Assembly (NCBI GenBank): GCA_021324365.1
Contig: JAJPJE010000125.1
Coordinates: 1 to 41,419 of the forward strand
Direction of reading: 5' to 3'
DNA: 41,419 nucleotides
Source: Terriglobia bacterium
GTDB lineage: Bacteria > Acidobacteriota > Terriglobia > Terriglobales > Acidobacteriaceae
Below the pieces are notes generated by a model. That model saw nothing but the letters and a program-made list of their open reading frames with translations, was not told where the DNA came from and did no database searches. Positions 17,501-25,415 of the stretch are shown here, in pieces (positions within the stretch are counted from its first letter, which is position 1; every line of letters starts with the position of its first letter). The position numbers and the translations under genes were made by a program.

Positions 17501-18026
17501 CGCCCACGCCATTCTCGTCGAGAATCGGGCTGTAACTGAACGTGAAGTAGCACTCTTCGGAATAGCCGTTGCGTTCGAGGAAAAGCAGGAGATCGTCCGC
17601 ACGAACCGCCTCGCCTTGATGCATGACGCGGTGAAGCATGGGACCGATGGTGTTCCAGATCTCAGGAAAGATCTCCTTGCCAGGTGCGCCTAGGGCCTTA
17701 GGGTGCTTATTAGAAATGATCTGATGATAAGGATCGTTGTAAAGCATTACCAGTTCCGGTCCCCACCAGATGAGAATGGCAAATGCTGAATTCAGGCAGA
17801 TGCTCACCGAGGTACGCAGGCTTTGGGGCCACGTTTCGACAGGTCCTAAGGGGGTTTTTGACCAGTCGAGCGCGCGCATGGCTGCACCCATCTCGCTTTT
17901 ACCAGCAAAGATGTCGTGTGCAGGACTCGCGGAGTTGGCGTTCCTGTATCGCTGAGTGCCACCGATCATAGCTGGGTCGTAGCCCGAAGAGGTAGGTGCC
18001 AGAAACGGGTTTCCAGAAACGGGCAC
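14595..18026 (-). CDS. Hybrid sensor histidine kinase with two kinase modules
   Basis: A 1143-residue cytoplasmic signalling protein with no membrane segment. Domain order from the GTG at 18026: PAS-like sensor about 50-190, GAF about 200-355, HisKA with phospho-acceptor His383, HATPase with NLLSNAFKF (496-504) and GTGIGLAL, a receiver domain with phospho-acceptor Asp701 and Lys753, a second PAS about 780-890, a second HisKA with His916, and a second HATPase ending in GTGLGLWVSKEI. Both kinase cores and the receiver keep their key residues, so an internal phosphorelay is possible. The start is uncertain: ATG 17969 is an alternative, and three CAGAAACGG repeats sit around the GTG. It follows the VWA gene on the same strand. 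The signal sensed is unknown. Confidence 0.9.
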   Translation of the reverse strand: MPVSGNPFLAPTSSGYDPAMIGGTQRYRNANSASPAHDIFAGKSEMGAAMRALDWSKTPLGPVETWPQSLRTSVSICLNSAFAILIWWGPELVMLYNDPYHQIISNKHPKALGAPGKEIFPEIWNTIGPMLHRVMHQGEAVRADDLLLFLERNGYSEECYFTFSYSPILDENGVGGVFTPVQETTERVIGERRIRTLSRLAAVRTSKAKNAEEGCKLQAEVLTANSIDVPFAAIYLFDQKGTTARCIATVGTNVSERLAPQLVDVTSQWPPVQSVLSGETNVRECSFVPGEELPKGHWGREVQQFITIPIAQSGGETPKGFLVAGLNPRKRLDESYESFLALVAGHISAAIADAEAFEQERKRAEALAEIDRAKTAFFSNVSHEFRTPLTLMLAPLEEMRSDQSLDLKNRERLELLYRNSIRLQRLVNDLLDFSRIEAGRVQATFEPVDLAQLTNELASGFRSAFDRANLSLNLNLPKVSAPVYVDSDMWEKIVLNLLSNAFKFTLSGGVTVELTEKAGTVRLSVIDSGTGIPASELPKIFQRFHRIEGSRGRSFEGTGIGLALVHELVRIHGGSITVESKEGVGSRFLVNIPTGSSHLPPERVRYSGKRNANSSRVEAFVSEALRWVPEMDRVESAEPFRKPEHRSHPKRHRVLIADDNADMREYISRLLQDNYEIEAVSNGQEALAAIARHRPDLMLTDVMMPVMDGRALIAAVRGNPDTVSVPVLMLSARAGEEAEIEGFEAGADDYITKPFSARELVVRVGSALQIAELRASSEKALRASEARWREVLERTTDSVFVLDKTWRFTFLNANAGSLIAAGRDLLYKNIWDEFPEAVGREFWKQYQRAMNEGVPVQFEEFYPDPLNKWFDVHAYPTDEGIAVFFRDITERRRAEQALRQNEKLAVAGRLAASISHEINNPLESVMNLLFLIQGDTSVSPGTKEYLATAQSELDRVSHIATQTLRFYRQSTKPARTSLKEVLESVVALYERRLRDAEIVVERNYRSTEHILAFAGELRQLFANLIGNALDAIGTGGRIGIRERRSRDWSSGREGIRVTIADSGQGMNTDTLKHLFQPFFSTKETTGTGLGLWVSKEIIEKHGGEIKVRSSQTRHRGSTFQLFFPFDGILKTVPQSRTDSSTAA

Positions 18027-18157
18027 AAAAATAGGTCAGAAGCTCAGAAACGGAGAATGGTTGTGAGCAGCAGACGAAAACGTTGCAGCAGCTGCTCTGC
18101 TTTCGATTTTTGCTGGCCCAGCAGCTTTTACTTAGTCATGAATATGCCTCGAGAGCT

Positions 18158-19102
18158 TCAGTCTGAAGTTTTCGGCATCGCGGGTATCCATGCTCGATCA
18201 GCGCTAACCAGCTCGGCGTTCGGTGCTTCTGTCCGAACCCGAACCGGCTGAAGAGAGGCTTTCTTTTGCGCCTTAGGGAAGAAAGCCAACCAATATTGAT
18301 GATCAAGTCTCTGGCCGACATCGTCGAGATAGGGAGCGAGGGAGACCGGTGCTCCATTGAAGCCGATATAGTAGGCATTTCCACCAGTCCGATCGGAAGT
18401 TTGAGACAGATAAATCTGGCCCCACCATGTACGCCAGTAACTGCGATCGACAAATCCGGTACCAGGGAAATAGACCGAATAGACAATCACGCCTGAGCGC
18501 TGCGCATCCGAAATTGCCGCGTCAACGTAAGGATCCTGCTGAACACCTGAATAGTAGCGATCGATACCGTCGGTAATCATGAACACTTCACGCCGATTGA
18601 TGCTCCCGGGCCATTTCTTAATTAGATCGCTAAGCGAGAAATATGGACTGGCATTTACCCCCGGTACTCCCGAAGGCAGGCGCAGGGCCTTGGCGGCCTC
18701 GTTGTGATCGGCAGTCAGCCTTTGAAGAATCTGTGCGCCGCCGTTTCGCATATAGGCGACGCCAATCTGCGTACTCGGAGGCTGCGCCAGAATAAACTTC
18801 CGAATATCTTGCAGCTGCGACCCGAGAGTGGTGCTCGAGGAATCGTCGATGAGAAAGAACAATTCCAGACCAGCGTGATCCCCTTGGGCAGCTTGCCAGT
18901 CTGCAACTTTATCGCGAGTGTTGCCTTCCATCACCAGGACGTCTTCTTTGGGAATGCTGGGCACGGCTGATCCGTGAGTAGCCAACGCCGTGATTACCAT
19001 TCGTGAGACTCCCGTATTGGATTTTGGGAGTTGCGCGAATACCGGAGAAACAAGCAGCACCAGCGCGCTCAGAACCGCGGGAGAAATCGGATTGCCTTTC
19101 AT
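18158..19102 (-). CDS. Secreted VWA-domain protein
   Basis: A 314-residue exported protein of the acidobacterial VWFA-related type. A signal peptide covers residues 1-23. A short beta domain follows, then a von Willebrand factor A domain from about residue 77. The metal-site motif DxSxS is present at Asp86, Ser88 and Ser90, and MITDGID supplies the later metal-site Asp. The ATG at 19102 is preceded by AGGA at normal spacing; a GTG three codons earlier has AGGA almost touching it and is less likely. Family members are thought to act in protein-protein contacts outside the cell; no partner is shown here. Confidence 0.85.
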   Translation of the reverse strand: MKGNPISPAVLSALVLLVSPVFAQLPKSNTGVSRMVITALATHGSAVPSIPKEDVLVMEGNTRDKVADWQAAQGDHAGLELFFLIDDSSSTTLGSQLQDIRKFILAQPPSTQIGVAYMRNGGAQILQRLTADHNEAAKALRLPSGVPGVNASPYFSLSDLIKKWPGSINRREVFMITDGIDRYYSGVQQDPYVDAAISDAQRSGVIVYSVYFPGTGFVDRSYWRTWWGQIYLSQTSDRTGGNAYYIGFNGAPVSLAPYLDDVGQRLDHQYWLAFFPKAQKKASLQPVRVRTEAPNAELVSADRAWIPAMPKTSD

Positions 19103-19209
19103 GAAGCTCACATCCTAATAACCCAGTAATACGGATGAGGTTGCGTTCACCGGTGTTGTGCAGCGACGAAAAGGCTTTCGGAGCTTACGAAGTCGCCAGC
19201 CCGGCCTCC

Positions 19210-19229
19210 AAAAACGGCTTCGGAAGCCG
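19210..19229 (-). terminator. Intrinsic terminator of the aceA-aceB operon
   Basis: Read on the minus strand, a GC-rich stem (CGGCTT / AAGCCG with a 3-nt loop) is followed directly by five T residues. It lies 27 bp after the aceB stop codon, as expected for a Rho-independent terminator. Confidence 0.7.
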
Positions 19230-19255
19230 AGCTGACGAAGTCGTCCGGGAACAAC

Positions 19256-20827
19256 TTAAGGCAAGTACTGATAAGCAACGGTGGTCAGAAACTCTTCGAA
19301 GTTTCCCTCAGACATCTGCTGCAGCAGGTCGGCCGCGAGCTGTAGATCTTTCGGGTTCGCTCCGGTGCGCTGTTGCACGTCAGCTACAACTTCTTTCAGC
19401 ATCTGTTCGAATAGCGGCTGAGTAATCGTTCGGCCGTCCTCGAATTTTGCCGCGTGGTGCAGCCACTGCCAGATCTGGGCGCGGCAGATTTCCGAAGTGG
19501 CGGCATCTTCCATCAGCTCGTAGATGGGAACGCAACCCTGCCCGCCAACCCACGATTGCAAATACTGCAGGGCTACATCGATATTGCGGCGCAGCCCGTT
19601 TTCGGTAATTGGTCCGCGTGGAACTCGCAAAAGATCTTCGGCCGTAACACGTGAATGTGCTTCGGCGGGCGGTTTGATCTGATTCGGTGTTTTCATGTAC
19701 TCGTCAAAAACTGCTTTGGCAACTGATACCAAGCCCGGATGCGCTACCCAGGTTCCATCGTGTCCGGCACGGACTTCGCGCAGCTTATCCTGGCGTACTC
19801 GCTCCATCGCGGCTTCATTCGCCTCCGGATTGCCGCGGATAGGGATTTGTGCTGCCATGCCGCCCATCGCGTGAATTCCACGACGATGACAGGTGTGAAT
19901 CAGCAACTCGACATATGACTTTAGGAAGTGCTGTTCCATCGTGATCAGGCCGCGGTCGGGCAGGACATGGTCCGCATGATTGCGGAATTTTTTGATGAAG
20001 CTGAAGATGTAGTCCCATCGTCCACAGTTCAGGCCGGCCGAATGATCGCGAAGCTCATAGAGAATCTCGTTCATCTCGAAAGCGGCTGTGATCGTCTCGA
20101 TCAGCACGGTTGCGCGAATCGTTCCCTTCGGCAAACCAACGTATTCCTGCGCGAATAGGAATACGTCATTCCACAGGCGCGCTTCGCTATGCGCCTCCAT
20201 CTTGGGAAGATAGAAATACGGCCCGGTACCCTTTGCTACCAGCGCGGTAGCATTGTGAAAGAAGAACAGTCCAAAATCGAAGAGCGATGCTGATATCTGG
20301 GCGCCGTCAACTGTAAAGTGCTTCTCGTTCAGGTGCCATCCACGCGGGCGAACGAAGAGCACTGCCGGATTCTCTTTTATGCGATAGAGCTTGCCTTCCG
20401 GAGACGTGAACTGAATATTGCCGGCGACGGCATCGCGCAGGTTTTGCTGGCCTTCCAAGCAGTTCATCCAGGTGGGCGAATTCGCGTCCTCGAAGTCAGA
20501 CATGTAGACGCTGGCGCCGGAGTTAAGCGCGTTAATCAGCATCTTGCGTTCGGGAGGTCCCGTGATCTCGACACGACGGTCTTGGAGATCGGCAGGAATA
20601 GGTGCTACACGCCATGCCCCTTCGCGGATCTCCCGGGTATCATCGAGGAACTTCGGTTGTTCGCCGCGATCGAATTCTTCCTGACGCTTCCGGCGTGCGG
20701 CTAACGACTGCCGGCGCGTGGGCTCGAAACGACGATGAAGTTCCTGAAGGAACTGAACAGCGGCAGGAGTAAGCACCTGCCGCTCAACGTTCACGGTCGC
20801 TGATGCTGGATTTGTGATTGCGTTCAT
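19256..20827 (-). CDS. aceB: Malate synthase A
   Basis: A 523-residue cytoplasmic enzyme that condenses glyoxylate with acetyl-CoA to malate, the second step of the glyoxylate shunt. Typical malate synthase A signatures are visible: SDFEDANSPTW, FVRPRGWHLNEKH with the catalytic Arg, and MGGMAAQIPI. Length is normal for the A form. The ATG at 20827 has GAGGG a few bases upstream and begins a normal family N-terminus; the frame is open further upstream but runs into aceA. It starts 26 bp after aceA and ends at an intrinsic terminator, so the two genes form an operon. Confidence 0.95.
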   Translation of the reverse strand: MNAITNPASATVNVERQVLTPAAVQFLQELHRRFEPTRRQSLAARRKRQEEFDRGEQPKFLDDTREIREGAWRVAPIPADLQDRRVEITGPPERKMLINALNSGASVYMSDFEDANSPTWMNCLEGQQNLRDAVAGNIQFTSPEGKLYRIKENPAVLFVRPRGWHLNEKHFTVDGAQISASLFDFGLFFFHNATALVAKGTGPYFYLPKMEAHSEARLWNDVFLFAQEYVGLPKGTIRATVLIETITAAFEMNEILYELRDHSAGLNCGRWDYIFSFIKKFRNHADHVLPDRGLITMEQHFLKSYVELLIHTCHRRGIHAMGGMAAQIPIRGNPEANEAAMERVRQDKLREVRAGHDGTWVAHPGLVSVAKAVFDEYMKTPNQIKPPAEAHSRVTAEDLLRVPRGPITENGLRRNIDVALQYLQSWVGGQGCVPIYELMEDAATSEICRAQIWQWLHHAAKFEDGRTITQPLFEQMLKEVVADVQQRTGANPKDLQLAADLLQQMSEGNFEEFLTTVAYQYLP

Positions 20828-20853
20828 CTGGCCACCCTCTGTGCGCGACTGGA

Positions 20854-22248
20854 TCAGTCGCGGGCTTCGCTGGCGGGCGATGATATCGCATTTTCGGTCT
20901 TCGCGAGTGCCATGGCGAGTCTCATGAATTCGTCCTGCTGGCCGTGTCCCATGTCGACTTGGCCAATCTGCCCCAGATTGAACTGTTCTGTTTCGGTAGA
21001 CCCCGCCATGGCACAAGTGGAAGTCTCCCCAGCTGCGATAGTTGTTGCGACTTTGTCGAAATACCCTGTACCCACGAAGCGTTGATGTTTCACCCCTCCG
21101 TAACCATGCTCGGTTAGCGCGAATTCGCGTTGTTGCAGGTGTGTGTAGGCGCTCATGCCGGTGCGAGCATAATCACGCGCAAGCTCGTACATCGATAGAT
21201 TCAAAGCATGGAACCCTGCCAGCGTCACAAACTGAAAACGATACCCTATTTTGCCGAGTTCTCCCTGGAATTGAGCGATTTCATCGTCGCTGAGCTTGGC
21301 TTTCCAGTGGAACGACGGAGAACAGTTGTAAGCCAACATCTTGCCTGGGAACTGGGCATGAACGGCATCGGCGAACCGTCGTGCTTCGGCAATATTCGGT
21401 TCCGAGGTTTCGCACCAGAGCAGATCGGCGAAGGGAGCATACGCCAGTGCCCGCGCGATGGCTGCATCCAGGCCACCCCTCATCCGGTAGAAACCTTCGG
21501 CGGTGCGTTCGCCCGTCAGGAACTCACAATCGCGCGAGTCGCAGTCGCTGGTGATCAGTCCGGCGGAATTGGCATCGGTACGAGCGATCAGAATGGTGGG
21601 TACGCCGAGCACGTCGGCGGCCAGCCGCGCAGCAATAAGCTTCTGTACGGCTTCCTGCGTCGGCACGAGCACCTTGCCGCCGAGATGCCCACATTTTTTG
21701 GCGGAGGAAAGCTGATCTTCGAAATGAACCGCCGCCGCCCCGGCCTCGATCATCGCCTTCATGAGTTCGAAAGCATTCAATGCGCCGCCGAAACCGGCTT
21801 CGGCATCCGCGATGATAGGCAGCATCCAATCAATGGAATCGCGCCCTTCGCTGTGGGCGATCTGATCGGCGCGCAGAAGCGCGTTGTTGATCGCGCGCAC
21901 GACGATGGGAACACTGTTCACCGGATAGAGGCTCTGGTCGGGATACATCTGACCGGCCAAATTGGCATCGGCGGCAACCTGCCAGCCGCTGAGGTAGATC
22001 GCTTTTAGTCCGGCTTGGGCCATCTCCACAGCCTGGTTGCCAGTTAGGGCGCCAAGGGCGGCGACATACGATTCTTCATTAAGCAAGTGCCACAACTTTT
22101 CTGCGCCCTTCCGTGCGAGAGTGTATTCGACGCGCACCGTCCCGCTGAGCTTGGCTACGTCCTCAGGCGTGTAGGTCCGCGTGATTCCGCTCCAACGGTT
22201 CGAGTTCCAGTTGTGGTTGTGATTGCCATTTGCCTGCTGCGTCGTCAT
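20854..22248 (-). CDS. aceA: Isocitrate lyase
   Basis: A 464-residue enzyme that splits isocitrate into succinate and glyoxylate, allowing growth on acetate or fatty acids without loss of carbon. The active-site signature KKCGH is at 184-188 with catalytic Cys186. Length fits the bacterial family. The ATG at 22248 was chosen for the GGAG six nt upstream; a TTG six codons earlier overlaps that site and is unlikely. It is the first gene of aceA-aceB, with a candidate promoter and a palindrome upstream, and is divergent from the TPR-HTH gene that may regulate it. Confidence 0.96.
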   Translation of the reverse strand: MTTQQANGNHNHNWNSNRWSGITRTYTPEDVAKLSGTVRVEYTLARKGAEKLWHLLNEESYVAALGALTGNQAVEMAQAGLKAIYLSGWQVAADANLAGQMYPDQSLYPVNSVPIVVRAINNALLRADQIAHSEGRDSIDWMLPIIADAEAGFGGALNAFELMKAMIEAGAAAVHFEDQLSSAKKCGHLGGKVLVPTQEAVQKLIAARLAADVLGVPTILIARTDANSAGLITSDCDSRDCEFLTGERTAEGFYRMRGGLDAAIARALAYAPFADLLWCETSEPNIAEARRFADAVHAQFPGKMLAYNCSPSFHWKAKLSDDEIAQFQGELGKIGYRFQFVTLAGFHALNLSMYELARDYARTGMSAYTHLQQREFALTEHGYGGVKHQRFVGTGYFDKVATTIAAGETSTCAMAGSTETEQFNLGQIGQVDMGHGQQDEFMRLAMALAKTENAISSPASEARD

Positions 22249-22275
22249 CTTCTTCTCCGTATTCAAGCTGCGGTG

Positions 22276-22304
22276 ATTAGAAGCCAGAATGCAGACCGAA
22301 GCAA
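22276..22304 (-). promoter_or_regulatory. Candidate sigma70-type promoter of aceA
   Basis: On the minus strand, TTGCTT (22304-22299) and TCTAAT (22281-22276) are separated by 17 bp. This would give a leader of about 20 nt before the aceA ribosome binding site and start. The -10 box is good, the -35 box weak, which fits a promoter that needs an activator. Confidence 0.45.
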
Positions 22305-22311
22305 TACCGGA

Positions 22312-22329
22312 TAGTCCGATTCGGACTAG
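22312..22329. promoter_or_regulatory. Palindromic operator-like site 1, next to the aceA promoter
   Basis: TAGTCCGA-T-TCGGACTA is a perfect inverted repeat of 8-bp arms around one central base, followed by G. It is centred about 50 bp upstream of the predicted aceA transcription start, a typical activator position. A related palindrome lies at 22453-22470 beside the divergent gene. Confidence 0.6.
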
Positions 22330-22452
22330 TGAACGCGAAGGTCGTTTCCGACCATCGCCGTAATCGAGACGACAAATTGTGGTGGAATTCCTACACTACT
22401 ACGGCTTTTGCGACATTGCGAGGCGAAAGGACGATAAGAGATTTTGCCGCTA

Positions 22453-22470
22453 TGGACCAATTTGGACTAG
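22453..22470. promoter_or_regulatory. Palindromic operator-like site 2, next to the TPR-HTH regulator gene
   Basis: TGGACCAATTTGGACTAG matches site 1 at 13 of 18 positions, including the entire GGACTAG half. It overlaps a possible -35 box (TTGGAC, 22462-22467; possible -10 TATCGT, 22484-22489) of the gene starting at 22505, so it could mediate autorepression. Confidence 0.5.
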
Positions 22471-22504
22471 CAGCCTAGAATCTTATCGTACGTCTTAATC
22501 GCCG

Positions 22505-24151
22505 ATGTCTCCGAGAGAACTCACCGACCGACTCAGCAAGGCATTGCTCCAGCGTCGCGTGTCGGAGGGCTTTGCTCTTTTGAATCGGAACGAGAAGCTG
22601 TTGCGCGGCATCGGTTCAAATACAGCGGAATCGGCTGCTCTCGTGCTGTCCCTGGCCCTGTGGGTCGATCTCGGTTATCGCGACGTAGCTGTCGTTGACC
22701 AAGCACTTGTGAACTTTCCGCAGGATCTTCGGCGGCGAATGCCGTTTTACGAGTTCCTTCTACTGCGAATGGCTGAAGCGTTCTGTGCAATGGCACGGGA
22801 GGAGTCGGACAAAACAATCGCGTTGCTCGATTTCGTGTTGAAGGCACAGCCAGAGCTAGGAGAAAAGCGGCTGATTGCGATCGCGCACTTCTGGAAGGGA
22901 CGTTCGCATCGCAAGAAGGGCGAATATGACCTGGCGCTGGCCGACATCATCGCTGCTCGCGAGCTGATGGAAGAGATCGGAGCGCCGAAGCTGGCTGCGG
23001 TCATTCGCATCCAGGAGAGCTGGCTTTGGTTTCAGAAAGGTCGATCGGCGGAAGCGCTCCATATTCTGGATCAGGCGGAACAGCAGCTCTCAAACACGGA
23101 TGACTGGCTGTCACTGGGGAACATCGAATCCGCACGCGGACGAATCGTCCGGCAGATCGGTAAATACACGGAGGCCCTCGACCATTTCGATCGTGCGGTG
23201 AAAACTTACACGAGGCGCGATCCCAATCATCGCAACCTTGCTCGTGCCCTCGTGAATGCAGCCTATGTTCGGCGATTACTTGCACTGCACCTGCGAAAGC
23301 GAATCGATGCGCGCGCGCGGCAGGCGAGCCGAAGGGAAGCCAGTATTCGAGTTGCTGGATTTCAGAAGCGCTTCAATGAAATGTGCCAACTCGCATTGCA
23401 GGACTTGAAACGTGCGGGCGAAATCTACGCCTTACATCAGCATTACGGCGGCACCGGTTCGGTTCTGGTAAATACTGGCTATCTGCATCTGGATGAGGGT
23501 GGCATCGATGTTGCCGCAGGCGAGGCTTTACAAGCGTATAGACTGGCTCGCGACAAGAACGATCATATCCTGATGGCGCGTGCGCGCATTCTGCAGGCAG
23601 CCGCAGAAAATGCGCACGTCGACGAGCAGCTTGGCGAAGATGCCGATGCCGCAGTTCACGCCAATACGGCGCGGCAGTATTCCGATGAAGCGATTTCAGT
23701 TGCACGGCAGACGCAAAATCGCTTGTTAATTGCCGAAGCACACCTGGTGCTCGGCGCAACTGCAGCCAACGAATTTTTCCAGGATTGGGAGGAAGCGAAG
23801 CGTTGCGTTGCTGCTGCCTCAGAACTGCTCAGTGCCGACGACCGCGACCATGTATGGGAAGAACTGCTGCTCTTGAAATCGAGAATCCTGCGAGCGTCAG
23901 GCATTGACGAAACGCTGCGCGCCTGGTCGGAAGGAATGGTCGGGGATAAGACCTTTCAGCAGGTGACAGAGGAATTCGCCGAAATCGTAATTCCGAAAGT
24001 CTGGGTAAGGGAAGGAAAGAAAGTGTCGCGTGTTGCCGAACGACTCTCTGTTTCACCGAAAAAAGTACGGCGTATACTACGCAACGCTGGCCTGATCGAT
24101 CGCAGCCAGGGCGGCAAAACGAGTACAACTGCAAGGCGGGACTATGCGTAG
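22505..24151 (+). CDS. TPR protein with a C-terminal helix-turn-helix, probable regulator of aceAB
   Basis: A 548-residue cytoplasmic protein. Residues about 1-480 are almost wholly helical with TPR-like pairs (for example YDLALADIIAARELM and YTEALDHFDRAVKTY). Residues about 503-532 form a helix-turn-helix: VSRVAERLSVSPKKVRRILRNAG, split by the usual short turn. The architecture is that of a transcription factor whose TPR part senses a ligand or partner. It is transcribed divergently from aceA, with related palindromes next to each promoter. The ATG has only a weak ribosome binding site. Regulation of the glyoxylate shunt is inferred from position, not from known homologues; it does not look like IclR or RamB. 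Confidence 0.8.
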   Translation: MSPRELTDRLSKALLQRRVSEGFALLNRNEKLLRGIGSNTAESAALVLSLALWVDLGYRDVAVVDQALVNFPQDLRRRMPFYEFLLLRMAEAFCAMAREESDKTIALLDFVLKAQPELGEKRLIAIAHFWKGRSHRKKGEYDLALADIIAARELMEEIGAPKLAAVIRIQESWLWFQKGRSAEALHILDQAEQQLSNTDDWLSLGNIESARGRIVRQIGKYTEALDHFDRAVKTYTRRDPNHRNLARALVNAAYVRRLLALHLRKRIDARARQASRREASIRVAGFQKRFNEMCQLALQDLKRAGEIYALHQHYGGTGSVLVNTGYLHLDEGGIDVAAGEALQAYRLARDKNDHILMARARILQAAAENAHVDEQLGEDADAAVHANTARQYSDEAISVARQTQNRLLIAEAHLVLGATAANEFFQDWEEAKRCVAAASELLSADDRDHVWEELLLLKSRILRASGIDETLRAWSEGMVGDKTFQQVTEEFAEIVIPKVWVREGKKVSRVAERLSVSPKKVRRILRNAGLIDRSQGGKTSTTARRDYA

Positions 24152-24611
24152 GCTCGAGGAAGTGGAAGAAGCGCGCAATCTGATGCTTGAGGCAAAAGAC
24201 TGGGGCGTGTGGAAGTGGCTCACTGAAAAGAGTCGAATGAGGGCAGCTGCCGATCGGGCGAACGAGGCGTTAGACAAGCTCGATGAGAGGGTGAAGTCCA
24301 CCTGGAGTGATGAACTACGGCGAGCCTATAGCGACTTGGAAGACGCTGACCAAACCACAGGCAGACGACGGCATCCGAAGGGTAGGGAAGCCGCCCTCAA
24401 CATCTCGGCGGAGACGCGAAGCTTGGCCAAAAAGTTGAAGCAAGCCGACGATGAGGCTTGGCAAGCGCACATTCGAGCTGAGCAGACCTTTGCCGACGCC
24501 GAGGCGAAACTCAGTACGAGCATGGCAAAAGAAGGAACGTTACAGGCGATTGAGTCGTGGGATCTGAAAGAAAAGGCAATCAAGAAAAGTGAAGCGGCAG
24601 CTTCACATTGA
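24144..24611 (+). CDS. Small helical protein coupled to the TPR-HTH gene
   Basis: A 155-residue, charged, helix-rich protein with no signal peptide, membrane segment or recognised domain. Its start codon lies inside the last codons of the TPR-HTH gene (8-bp overlap), indicating translational coupling and probably a shared function. Two long coiled-coil-like stretches (about 1-70 and 90-150) flank a short basic segment rich in Arg and Gly (TTGRRRHPKGRE). It could be a partner or modulator of the regulator, which is inference. Confidence 0.7.
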   Translation: MRRLEEVEEARNLMLEAKDWGVWKWLTEKSRMRAAADRANEALDKLDERVKSTWSDELRRAYSDLEDADQTTGRRRHPKGREAALNISAETRSLAKKLKQADDEAWQAHIRAEQTFADAEAKLSTSMAKEGTLQAIESWDLKEKAIKKSEAAASH

Positions 24612-24620
24612 AAGAAGAAG

Positions 24621-25163
24621 CTATCGCGAAACGATTCCCGCTTTGCCGGTCAGCTTTGTCCCGGCTGCCCGCTTGCGGCTTTCTTCGCGACTCTGGACCG
24701 GATGTTCATCGTGTCCATGAAATAAGGAAAGTAGTTTCTGTCCAGTTGGTACGAATACAATCCATTTATAAGCCACAAAGTTCCATGCCAGGCCTATTGC
24801 GGTCCCTGTAATGGCCGCGATCGATGGCCAGAAGTGGCGCAGTTCCGGGGCTGGTGTGCCGTGCAGCGCAACATACGAAGCGACGGTCACGTTGATGATG
24901 AACCCGACGGCGCTCGATGCAAGAAAGCGAACGACCTCCAGGGGATTGCGTTCATGTTTCGCTTCAAACGTCCAATGTGCATTTAACAGGTAGCTATTCG
25001 CGGCGGCGGCGATGAACGAGATCATCTTGAAGATGGTGAAATAGAATCCGCCGTTGTGGCCGCGTCCGGTCGCGAAGATCAGGGCATTCAGGACCGCAAG
25101 GTCGACAATCGTATTGAGCAGGCCTACGACTGCGAATCGTTTAATTTGTCGAATCTCTCGCAA
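24621..25163 (-). CDS. GtrA-family membrane protein
   Basis: A membrane protein of about 180 residues with four predicted transmembrane segments, matching the GtrA/PF04138 pattern: FAVVGLLNTIVDL in the first segment, a central NSYLLNAHWTF motif, and AWNFVAYKWIVF in the last. GtrA-like proteins are thought to help move lipid-linked sugars across the membrane. The TTG at 25163 was chosen because AGGA lies upstream at normal spacing; a TTG 18 codons earlier is the alternative. The C-terminal 35 residues are basic and probably disordered. A GT39-type glycosyltransferase is in the same window but not adjacent. Confidence 0.88.
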   Translation of the reverse strand: MREIRQIKRFAVVGLLNTIVDLAVLNALIFATGRGHNGGFYFTIFKMISFIAAAANSYLLNAHWTFEAKHERNPLEVVRFLASSAVGFIINVTVASYVALHGTPAPELRHFWPSIAAITGTAIGLAWNFVAYKWIVFVPTGQKLLSLFHGHDEHPVQSREESRKRAAGTKLTGKAGIVSR

Positions 25164-25374
25164 GAAGTTCCTGTTTCTGAATGTGCTTTGCCTTTTACCG
25201 CTGGAGAACCGATCCAAGACAATCTGTCACAACAACGCAACGGCCGGGCGCCTAGGTATTCATTGTACCTGAAACACTCTGGATTTCTCGAATACGAGTG
25301 TTGCTCCCGCTTCCTGGGAGCTTAGTACAAAACCGGCACCTTTTCTGCGACTTATGCGTCCCGGTCCAACTGCG

Positions 25375-25380
25375 TATACT
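25375..25380 (+). promoter_or_regulatory. Candidate -10 box of the GH31 gene
   Basis: TATACT lies about 36 bp upstream of the GH31 start and would give a leader of about 30 nt containing the AAGGAG ribosome binding site. The sequence 17 bp further upstream (TTATGC) is a poor -35 match. Confidence 0.35.
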
Positions 25381-25415
25381 CTCTCCGCGAAATCTGAGAC
25401 GCGTAAGGAGCAGAC

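Noticed and set aside
21208-22008. A 266-codon plus-strand open frame opposite aceA
   Set aside because: It is antisense to well-conserved isocitrate lyase sequence; long shadow frames are expected in GC-rich coding DNA.
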